DNA of 38,496 bases from a bacterium (GTDB lineage Bacteria > Hydrothermota > Tepidihabitantia > SM23-42 > JAOAFX01), in assembly GCA_036382775.1 (NCBI GenBank), contig DASVHD010000034.1, positions 1 through 38,496 on the forward strand, given 5' to 3'. Position 1 is the first letter of the stretch, and each line of letters opens with the position of its first letter. The notes beneath the pieces were generated by a model. The model was not told where the DNA came from. It saw only the letters and a program-made list of their open reading frames with translations, and made no database searches. Position numbers and translations under genes: made by a program. Below, in pieces: positions 23,173-30,238 of the stretch.

Positions 23173-25447
23173 CGAAAAACGAAAAATAGAAGCTGTAGAA
23201 TCATATCTTTCCGAAGGAACCTTAGAGGAAAAAGCTTCAATCTACAAAATTCATAGAAATACGCTCTGGCGATGGGTTAAGCGTTATCACGCGGACGGTT
23301 TTAAAAATTCCTTAACTCGACAATTTTCCATGAGACACTGGCAGCGAACAGCTGCAAATGTTGAGGACAGAATTGTAACGCTGAAAGAATTCAACCCGTC
23401 GTTAACAGTCCGCAAGGCTCAAATGATTTTAAAAAAAACCGGGATAAGAATTTCCTTGAAAGGAATCTGGAATATCTGGAAAAGGTTCGGCTATTGCGGG
23501 TTTATGAGAAATCGATTTACTCCATCGTATCGGGATTATGTAAGTGCTTCTTCGATTTCAAAGGAGTTGCTTTGCAAGATAACTGCATTGGTTGAAGAAG
23601 GAAGGGTTGAAGAAGCAGCCGCCTTAATAAATCGACTGCCGGTCTATATGGACATGGAAACATTGAGGAAAATTCCGGAATCATTCCTTTCCGTGAGGAG
23701 AAAAGTTGAGCGACTCGGTGCTGAATTCGGTATCATCCCCCTTCCTCAATTACGACATAAAGCCAAGGTTTTGAGAGAACAGCTTGAAAAGCGGAAAATG
23801 TGGTATTCAGCGCTGAGAGCAACGGTTGATGAGGGTTATGCCCTGATGTGGATGGGCCGGCCGAAGGAGCTGCTGAGATTGGTAGTCAAATTAAAAAAGA
23901 AAAAAGAAGGTTTGAGGGATCCAGGATTACGCTTCGCAATTCTCTTGCTTGAAGGCCATGCATATGGCAGTCTCCTGCAAATTCCCAGGGCATTACAATG
24001 TGCCAGGGAATGTAAAAGGATCATCCAAAGTCTCGGTAATTCTTACGTCTTGATGGGTGAACTTTCCGGATTTTATTCGGTCATAGGATACTACCGAGAA
24101 GCAATTTTTTGGGCAAAAAAAGCGCTTGAAGGAATCGGCGGCGATTATCGAAAACACCTCTGTGCGAGTCTCGTGGGGTATCTTACCACCTCGGGTGATT
24201 ATCGCTCTGCAACCGGAATCTTAAAAGAAGGGAAATCAGAGGAATGGGATTACAGTTCAAGGGCGCTTCTTTGCGAAGCATTTATCAGTCTCAACAAAGG
24301 CGATTTTCAAGAAGCTTCTTCATTGGCAGTCAAGGCCTTGGAGCAATCAATAAAGGAGGGAATCAAAAGATACTTCCACTTGACAACTTTCATTCTTGCC
24401 TGTTGCCATGCGTCGGCTGGTGAGAAAGAAGCAGCACGGGTGCTATTAAGAAGATATAATCCATTGCTAAAGAAATATCACCTGGAAAAGGAGTACTTCT
24501 TAAGGCGGATTTTATTGGGAGACTTTAATTTGTCAAATAACGCTCTGCTCGTACCCTCCCTCCGATTGGCACATCTTTTTTATCAGGCTAAGATAACCAT
24601 GAAAGCAAAAAACTATCGTAAAGCTTTGAGATATGCCCGTTCGCAAGAACTTTTCGGGCTTTTTGAGCGTCTTGCCTTATTCTTTCCCGAAGTAGTGGTG
24701 CATCTTTTAAGGAAGGGCAAGAACCCAAGACTGCCCAGGTCTCTCTTGGTGATGCCGATATTTCAAATCGAATCACCTGTGTATAATCTCAAATTTCTTG
24801 GCAGATTAAGAATATGCAAGGGTGAAAATCCAATAAGAAAATCAGGTTTGAGTCCAAAGGATGCCGCCTTCTTGATCCACATGTCACTGCATAAAAACCG
24901 CAGAATGTTATTATCTGACATATGCCTTAATTTCTGGCCTAAAAGCAAGACCCCTTCGAGAAATCTTTCCCATTTATTAGTACGAATTAAGAAAACAATT
25001 AATCTATCATCAAGCCTTTTGAAAGTTAACAGCGATTCACTGGAATGGAAATTTCATGTTTCAACGGATTACGAGCTGTTCAAGGAAACACTCGCTCAGG
25101 CAAAAGCGCTGGAGCGAGGCGGTGAGTGGATATTTGCCAAAAAAGAATATCTGCGGGCATTTAAGTTATTTCGGGGTGAGCCATTCAAAAAGAATTACGA
25201 CGAATGGTCATTGAACTTAAGGCATAAGATTCTAACGCAAGTTGAAACCGAAACCACGAATTTTGCGAAAAGTTGTCTGGAGCACGGGAACAAGCGGGAC
25301 GCCAGAAAAGTCTTGGCGATGATGTTGAAGATAATGCCTGATTCGAAAGATCTAAGGAATTGGCTGGCAGAAAAAATCCCGTTAGGGGAGTGTGATCCCC
25401 TAACGGGACATTTGCCCGTAATCGGTATTAAAGAGCTTTCCAGATAA
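23162..25447 (+). CDS. large SARP/BTAD-type regulator with transposase-like HTH
   Basis: 761 residues. The N-terminus (1-115) has two helix-turn-helix units like those of IS-type transposases (LEEKASIYKIHRNTLWRWVK; SLTVRKAQMILKKTGIRISL). A long helical, TPR-like region follows (about 130-500). Residues 540-625 look like a winged helix of the SARP type (LKFLGRLRICKGENPIRKSG, LLSDICLNFWP). Residues 632-735 look like a bacterial transcriptional activator (BTAD) domain. It is transcribed divergently from the secreted-protein operon and is its obvious candidate regulator. Residues 737-761 are encoded by the 139-bp repeat, including the terminator hairpin, so the original C-terminus was probably replaced. 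It overlaps the convergent dehydrogenase gene by 20 bases. Confidence 0.75.
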   Translation: MTPDEKRKIEAVESYLSEGTLEEKASIYKIHRNTLWRWVKRYHADGFKNSLTRQFSMRHWQRTAANVEDRIVTLKEFNPSLTVRKAQMILKKTGIRISLKGIWNIWKRFGYCGFMRNRFTPSYRDYVSASSISKELLCKITALVEEGRVEEAAALINRLPVYMDMETLRKIPESFLSVRRKVERLGAEFGIIPLPQLRHKAKVLREQLEKRKMWYSALRATVDEGYALMWMGRPKELLRLVVKLKKKKEGLRDPGLRFAILLLEGHAYGSLLQIPRALQCARECKRIIQSLGNSYVLMGELSGFYSVIGYYREAIFWAKKALEGIGGDYRKHLCASLVGYLTTSGDYRSATGILKEGKSEEWDYSSRALLCEAFISLNKGDFQEASSLAVKALEQSIKEGIKRYFHLTTFILACCHASAGEKEAARVLLRRYNPLLKKYHLEKEYFLRRILLGDFNLSNNALLVPSLRLAHLFYQAKITMKAKNYRKALRYARSQELFGLFERLALFFPEVVVHLLRKGKNPRLPRSLLVMPIFQIESPVYNLKFLGRLRICKGENPIRKSGLSPKDAAFLIHMSLHKNRRMLLSDICLNFWPKSKTPSRNLSHLLVRIKKTINLSSSLLKVNSDSLEWKFHVSTDYELFKETLAQAKALERGGEWIFAKKEYLRAFKLFRGEPFKKNYDEWSLNLRHKILTQVETETTNFAKSCLEHGNKRDARKVLAMMLKIMPDSKDLRNWLAEKIPLGECDPLTGHLPVIGIKELSR
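25371..25408 (-). terminator. intrinsic terminator (repeat copy B)
   Basis: A 13-bp stem (25377-25389 and 25396-25408) around the loop GTGTGA. On the minus strand it is followed by a run of six T, so it ends the GcvH-LarA-dehydrogenase transcript. Three substitutions relative to copy A spoil the T-run in the plus direction, where it lies inside the regulator's coding frame. Confidence 0.88.
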
Positions 25448-25510
25448 TTTCCTGTAAACCCAGAACGTTGAGCTTACCACCGCCTTTATCGGCGACCGCG
25501 GTCGCCGCGG
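25372..25510 (-). repeat. 139-bp direct repeat, copy B (within the intact gene end)
   Basis: The counterpart of 17978-18116, in the same orientation and 7394 bases away. Here it is continuous with the full FAD/Fe-S dehydrogenase gene, so this is the original or restored copy. Differences from copy A fall at 25409, 25410 and 25415 only. The 16-bp palindrome lies at 25491-25506. Confidence 0.9.
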
Positions 25511-27923
25511 TCTTGAGCACCTGCTCGCAGGTAGCACAGGCCGTAACCAGCGTTTCCGCTTTTGTTCTGAGCGCTTCCTTTATCCGTTCTTCGGCGATCT
25601 TATTGGACAGTGTGTTGTCCGACACGAGAATGCCGCCGCCGCCGCCGCAGCACCGCGACGTGTCCTGCTTGTATTTCATTTCCACAAGTTCCAGACCGAG
25701 CGCCTTGATGATCTCGCGGGGTTCTTTGGTGATCTTGGCACCCCGTGACAGGTCGCAAGGATCATGGTACGTGACCTTACCGGCCTGTTTTTTCACCTGA
25801 GCGCCGGGCAGCTTTTCGGCGATAACCTGCAACGCGTGTTTCGCCTGGATCTTGTAGGCTTCGTTCAGATAGACCGTGCACGTCGGGCAAAGGGTGATCG
25901 CGGTCTTGAACGGGAAGAGCTCGGTGAACTTCTTTTTGTGCTCCTCGAATTCCTTGACAAAACCCAGCGCTTCCATCGGGTAACCGCAGCATACTTCCTT
26001 GACCACTTTCGGCTTGATGCCGATCTTTTCCAGAAGCTTTAAGTACATCTTGGTCTTGTTGGGTCGAGCCAGGAACTGGCAGCCGACGAATACCGGCGTC
26101 TCGCCTTCCTGGACCGGCGCCATCACCTCGGTGTCGGCGAAAATATTGCCGGTCTTTTTGATGTTGGCGATGAACGTCTTGTGCGCGTCGTACGCGAACC
26201 CCTTTTCCACGAGATCTGCCCGGGCCGCGCGCACGACATCCGGCACCTTCACCTTCGACGGGCACCGGCGGTTACAGTCCCGGCATAAAGTGCACTGGTA
26301 CAGCGCCTTCACGACCGAATCATCGATCTCCAGCTCTTTTTCCAGGATGCCGTAGGACATGACCATGCGGCCGCGGCCTGACGGCGGGTCCCACAACTGG
26401 TTGACGAATGTGGGACAGACGTTCTTGCAATAACCGCACATCGTACACATCATCATTTCGTTTTCCCATTTTGCCAGGTGCCCTTCGAGCTTGCGGTTGG
26501 GATTTGTCGGGTAGCGCAGTTCATACATGAACCCTTTGTCCCAGTCGAACATCTTGTGCGGGTTCATGATATTATTCGGGTCCATTGCCTTTTTGATCGC
26601 TCTCATGACCGGGATGACAGTGTGCTTTTCCTTGTGGAATTCTTCTGCCTTCGTTATAGCTATCCCATGTTCGCCGCTGGTAGTACCGCCTAACTCCCTG
26701 ATCAGCTGATATATCTCCGCCACCGCTTTTTTTGCCTGTTCCCAGTGCTTGGGGTCGGTCGGCGTCATCAGCACTTTGGTATGCAGGTTCCCGTCGCCCG
26801 CATGCCCATACGGCGGGATTATGATATCGTATTTCTCGGAGATCGCCCAGATACCGGCGACCGCCTGAGGTATTTTTGAGACCGGTACCGCCATATCATC
26901 GGCCAGCATCGTGGTCGCATATTCCTGCTTTAAAATACTGAGCGACGGGATCATTTGTTTCCTTGCTTTCCAGATCTCCGCGATCTTAGCTTCATCCTCG
27001 GTAAACTCGACCGACACCGCACCGGCATCTTTGCAGATCTTGACGACGATATCGACATCCAGTTTTATCGTTTCGGGACGGCCATCGATCTCGATGAGCA
27101 GTATTCCTGCAACTTCAGGTAGGCTCATTTTAGCCGCTTTATTTACGGCCTTAATGCAGGGTGCCGACATGATTTCAAGCTGCGATGGGATTAGCGGCTT
27201 TGCGATAATATTGGCTACGCACTGACCGGCTTTTTCCAGATCGTCAAATGCCGCGATACAACCCGCGATTTTGGGCGGCAAAGGGACAACTTTCATGTTG
27301 ATCTCGGTTATAATGCCGAGCATGCCTTCGGACCCGCACATCAGCCGTTCGATCTGATAGCCGGTTGAATGCTTGATGGTTTTGGTGCCGGTGTACGCGA
27401 TCTCGCCGGTGGGCAGCACGACTTCCAGGCCCAGCACATAGTCCCTGGTCGCCCCGTATTTAACCGCCTTTTCGCCCGACGCGTTGATCGCCACCATGCC
27501 GCCCAGAGTCGCGACTTCGCTCGATGCCGGGCCCGGGATGAAATACTTCATAGGTTTGATCGCGGCGTTGAAAACGTCGCAGACGACGCCGGGTTCGCTG
27601 ACCACAAACATATCCCCCATTCGGATATCCTTGATTTTATTCATACGCTGCATGTCGACCGAGATCCCGCCGTCAATGGGCACTGAATGCCCGCACAGCG
27701 CGGAACCTGCTCCGCGCGGAACGACCGGCACTTTGTATTTGTTCGCGAGTTGGACGATCTTCTGAACCTGTACCGTGTTCTGCGGCTGGACCACGACATC
27801 GGGCTTCTTGCGATGGATGCCGCCGTCAAAGGCGTACACGTAGAGCTCCGCGTTGCTGGTCTTGCAGTATTCGCTGCCGACGATGTCCTGCAGCTGTTTG
27901 ATAATATCCTTGCTGATTGCCAT
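25428..27923 (-). CDS. fused FAD / Fe-S 2-hydroxyacid dehydrogenase (GlcD-GlcF type)
   Basis: 831 residues joining two usual subunits. The N-terminal half (1 to about 460) is a GlcD-like FAD protein (VPRGAGSALCGHSVPIDGG, TLGGMVAINASGEKAVKYGA, GHAGDGNLHTK, SGEHGIAITK). The second half begins with two 4Fe-4S motifs, CTMCGYCKNVCP (about 492-503) and CTLCRDCNRRCPSK (about 543-556). Two cysteine-rich domains with CCGYPMEALG (about 645) and CCGGGGG (about 757) follow, as in GlcF and HdrD-like proteins. It should oxidise lactate, glycolate or a similar acid and pass electrons on. AAGGAG precedes the ATG. It lies about 200 bases after the LarA homologue on the same strand. Confidence 0.9.
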   Translation of the reverse strand: MAISKDIIKQLQDIVGSEYCKTSNAELYVYAFDGGIHRKKPDVVVQPQNTVQVQKIVQLANKYKVPVVPRGAGSALCGHSVPIDGGISVDMQRMNKIKDIRMGDMFVVSEPGVVCDVFNAAIKPMKYFIPGPASSEVATLGGMVAINASGEKAVKYGATRDYVLGLEVVLPTGEIAYTGTKTIKHSTGYQIERLMCGSEGMLGIITEINMKVVPLPPKIAGCIAAFDDLEKAGQCVANIIAKPLIPSQLEIMSAPCIKAVNKAAKMSLPEVAGILLIEIDGRPETIKLDVDIVVKICKDAGAVSVEFTEDEAKIAEIWKARKQMIPSLSILKQEYATTMLADDMAVPVSKIPQAVAGIWAISEKYDIIIPPYGHAGDGNLHTKVLMTPTDPKHWEQAKKAVAEIYQLIRELGGTTSGEHGIAITKAEEFHKEKHTVIPVMRAIKKAMDPNNIMNPHKMFDWDKGFMYELRYPTNPNRKLEGHLAKWENEMMMCTMCGYCKNVCPTFVNQLWDPPSGRGRMVMSYGILEKELEIDDSVVKALYQCTLCRDCNRRCPSKVKVPDVVRAARADLVEKGFAYDAHKTFIANIKKTGNIFADTEVMAPVQEGETPVFVGCQFLARPNKTKMYLKLLEKIGIKPKVVKEVCCGYPMEALGFVKEFEEHKKKFTELFPFKTAITLCPTCTVYLNEAYKIQAKHALQVIAEKLPGAQVKKQAGKVTYHDPCDLSRGAKITKEPREIIKALGLELVEMKYKQDTSRCCGGGGGILVSDNTLSNKIAEERIKEALRTKAETLVTACATCEQVLKTAATAVADKGGGKLNVLGLQEIIWKAL

Positions 27924-27940
27924 TTAAACTCCTTTCAAAG

Positions 27941-27955
27941 CCGCGCTAAGCGCGG
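27941..27955 (-). promoter_or_regulatory. GC hairpin just upstream of a ribosome binding site
   Basis: CCGCGC-TAA-GCGCGG forms a 6-bp stem a few bases before the AAGGAG of the dehydrogenase gene. It has no T-run on the minus strand, so it is not a terminator. It may shape translation or mark a processing site. Confidence 0.3.
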
Positions 27956-27957
27956 TA

Positions 27958-28123
27958 AAATCCTAATTTCTAAACTCTAATTTCCGCTTCGTGTCGAATA
28001 CTCAGCATGAGACATAAACAATATCCAAGCACAAAATCCCAATATTCTAAACATCTGCCATTGTTAAGGAATTTTGATATTCGAATTTGTTTAGGATTTA
28101 GGATTTCGTAATTAGAATTTTCC
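27958..28123. repeat. second AAATTCTAAA-type interspersed repeat
   Basis: The left part has AAATCCTAATTTCTAAACTC-like units and the right part GTTTAGGATTTAGGATTTCG. It is the same family and the same imperfect fold-back as 5362-5523. It lies between the LarA and dehydrogenase genes, that is inside an apparent operon. Confidence 0.6.
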
Positions 28124-28126
28124 ATA

Positions 28127-29374
28127 TTATCCGATCAGTGGTACGGTTATGCTGCCGTCCATCAGGAAAGTGACTTTGGCGTCCTTGCCTTTGACGGCAA
28201 GGGCCTTGTCGACCGCTTCCTGCAGGCTGTGGAACGGCTTGATGAATATCGCGTTCATATCCTTGTCCGCGAGGTCCGTGACGCCCCACATCTCGGCCCA
28301 GGTACCGATCTCGGCCATCTTCGATGCCTTGTGATAACCGAGCTTGTAACCCTTTGCGATCTTATCCAGCGCGTCCTGCGGTGATTTGCATGAAGAAAGC
28401 AGCTCGAAAAACGCGGGTTCACCGATGCCGGTGCGGCATTTGGAGACCATGATCAGGATGCCGCCGTCTTTCAAAGCGAGTTTGCCGTTATCCAGCGCTT
28501 TCTGCGACTGATAAAGGTCGACATCCATCGGGTATGGCGCTATGCTCACGACGATATCCGCCTTTGCCGGCACTTTGACGCAGAACACCTCCTTGGCCTT
28601 GTCGACCGCCGCGTAGAAAGAATCGTGGATGTGGCCGCTGGTCACGCCGTACAGCCGGCGCTCTCCGTCGAGCACGGTCTGGATCGAGAAGATCTCCTTG
28701 TCCGCGATGACCTTAAGCGCGTCGATCATGTCCTCGTGCACCGGATTCCCGTCGAGAACCAGAGCCTGGGCTTCCATTTTAAGGGCATGCTTGTGATTCT
28801 GTTCGATCGTCTTCCGCGAGGCGATCCCGGGCAGGAACGATTTCCGTCCCCCCGTATACCCTCCGAAATAATGCGGTTCCACCGAACCGATGATCACGAT
28901 CTTGTGGGCGTTCATGCCCAGCTTATTGACATACATTTCGGTACCGTTCTTGGAGGTGCCGATATGCACCATGTCCTCTTCCTTTTTACAGTCGTGCACG
29001 TGGATTAATCCATTGAACTTCGCATAGTATTTGCCGAATATGAAATCGAATTCCTCCTGGGTCGGCGCCCGGTGCACTCCGGTTGCCACGACGAACTTGA
29101 TGTTTTTATCCTGGATCTGGTCCTGGATCATATCCAGCACTTTCGCGGTCGGTGTCGGCCGGGTACCGTCATTCACGATGAACAGAATGTCTCGGGCATT
29201 GGACAGGAATTCTTTGAAGGTCTTCGACTTGATCGGTTTTTCGATGGCGTCAAGCAGGATCTTACTCTCGTTCTGTTCCTTTACCTCGTTGGGGTATACC
29301 ACTGCAAGGATATTCTTGTCCGCGATTTTGACATTTAGTTTATCGTCCTTACCATAAGGAATCTGAAGATCCAT
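28127..29374 (-). CDS. larA: LarA-family nickel-dependent lactate racemase homologue
   Basis: 415 residues of the LarA (DUF2088) family, which isomerises 2-hydroxyacids using a nickel-pincer cofactor. The residues matching those known to matter in the Lactobacillus enzyme are present: NDGTRPTP (68-75), His101 in ATGVHRAPT, His168 and Lys178 in EPHYFGGYTGGRKSFLPG, and His194. The family covers several substrates, so lactate is likely but not certain. The neighbouring FAD/Fe-S dehydrogenase suggests that LarA supplies the correct stereoisomer for oxidation. AAGGAGGT lies about five bases before the ATG. No larB, larC or larE maturation genes are in the window. Confidence 0.88.
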   Translation of the reverse strand: MDLQIPYGKDDKLNVKIADKNILAVVYPNEVKEQNESKILLDAIEKPIKSKTFKEFLSNARDILFIVNDGTRPTPTAKVLDMIQDQIQDKNIKFVVATGVHRAPTQEEFDFIFGKYYAKFNGLIHVHDCKKEEDMVHIGTSKNGTEMYVNKLGMNAHKIVIIGSVEPHYFGGYTGGRKSFLPGIASRKTIEQNHKHALKMEAQALVLDGNPVHEDMIDALKVIADKEIFSIQTVLDGERRLYGVTSGHIHDSFYAAVDKAKEVFCVKVPAKADIVVSIAPYPMDVDLYQSQKALDNGKLALKDGGILIMVSKCRTGIGEPAFFELLSSCKSPQDALDKIAKGYKLGYHKASKMAEIGTWAEMWGVTDLADKDMNAIFIKPFHSLQEAVDKALAVKGKDAKVTFLMDGSITVPLIG

Positions 29375-29488
29375 TAAACCTCCTTCCTTAAGAAAACAGC
29401 GAAGTTACGAAGTTGGGAGGATCAGAAGATCCGACCATCACAGCCTCTTATCCTCTTAACCTCTCATCTTCATATGTCGTCTTCGCGG

Positions 29489-29914
29489 TTATTTTTTAGC
29501 TTTCGCCAGCTGGGCGTCGATGAATTTGGTGACTCCGTCCGCGCCAAAAGCGAGGTTTTTCAGTTCCGCGTCCAGTTTCGACGGCTTTACCTTGATGATC
29601 CAGCCGCCGCCGTAAGGATCCTTGTTTATCAGCCGGCAGTCATTCTCAAGTTCCCGGTTGACTTCCGTGATCTCGCCGGAGATCGGCGAAACGAACTTGC
29701 CGACCCACTTTGACGACTGGATCTTGCCGCAGGTCTCCCCCTGCGTCACGGTGTCGCCTTCAAAAGGCAGATCCACGTAGGTCGTGTCGCCGGCCTGTTT
29801 CTGGTAAAAATCATCCATGCCGACCTTCACGGTGCCGTCAGCTTCAACCTTCACCCAGGTGTCTTCCTGGTGATAATAAAGATCCTCGGGCATATTATAT
29901 CCCTTTATGTCCAT
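29489..29914 (-). CDS. gcvH: glycine cleavage system H-like lipoyl protein
   Basis: 141 residues. The lipoyl-attachment Lys69 lies in QSSKW, followed by VSPISGEITEVNRELEND, and the start DTWVKVEADGTVKVGMDD matches GcvH. H protein carries the aminomethyl group on its lipoyl arm, but no gcvT, gcvP or lpd gene is near. It instead opens the LarA-dehydrogenase unit. GGGAGGT lies six bases before the ATG. A role other than glycine cleavage is possible. The unusual features are its isolation and the C-terminal tail rich in Lys and Ala. Confidence 0.9.
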   Translation of the reverse strand: MDIKGYNMPEDLYYHQEDTWVKVEADGTVKVGMDDFYQKQAGDTTYVDLPFEGDTVTQGETCGKIQSSKWVGKFVSPISGEITEVNRELENDCRLINKDPYGGGWIIKVKPSKLDAELKNLAFGADGVTKFIDAQLAKAKK

Positions 29915-30238
29915 TTAAGACCTCCCTCATTGATTGATTTAACCAATTGTTATTTAACCAATAATTAACCGAATCTAGCCCCAAATAACCAAAGGTAATT
30001 GGCGCAAGCTTTTCGAATAGAAATATTATGATGTTTGTTGCAGCCTGAGCGCATGATTATCAATTGAAATTATATGGATTTTAAGGGTGAAGTCAAGCAC
30101 AGACGTAAGCGCTATGCCGTGTCATTGCGAGTCCGCCAAGTAGTATGGCGGATGAAGCAATCTCATCTGTTTCTCCCGTTGCAGAGATTGCTTCGTCGTT
30201 CCTTCAGCACTCCTCGCAATGACAGAAAATGTTTTTCT
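29915..30238. other. 324-bp intergenic stretch with repeats, no gene
   Basis: The left part (29935-29990) contains four AACCAA/TTAACC-type units. The right part holds a palindromic GTCATTGCGA element. I see no clear promoter for the GcvH gene; a CATAAT on the minus strand near 30025-30030 has no matching -35. Confidence 0.5.
30121..30223. repeat. GTCATTGCGA palindromic interspersed element
   Basis: The ends GTCATTGCGA (30121-30130) and TCGCAATGAC (30214-30223) are exact reverse complements. Inside them GAAGCAATCTC (30154-30164) pairs with GAGATTGCTTC (30184-30194). Elements with this wording (tcattgcgag, gaagcaatc) are known to me as short palindromic repeats scattered through many unrelated bacterial genomes. 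It lies 15 bases past the stop of the cysteine-desulfurase-like gene. Confidence 0.75.
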
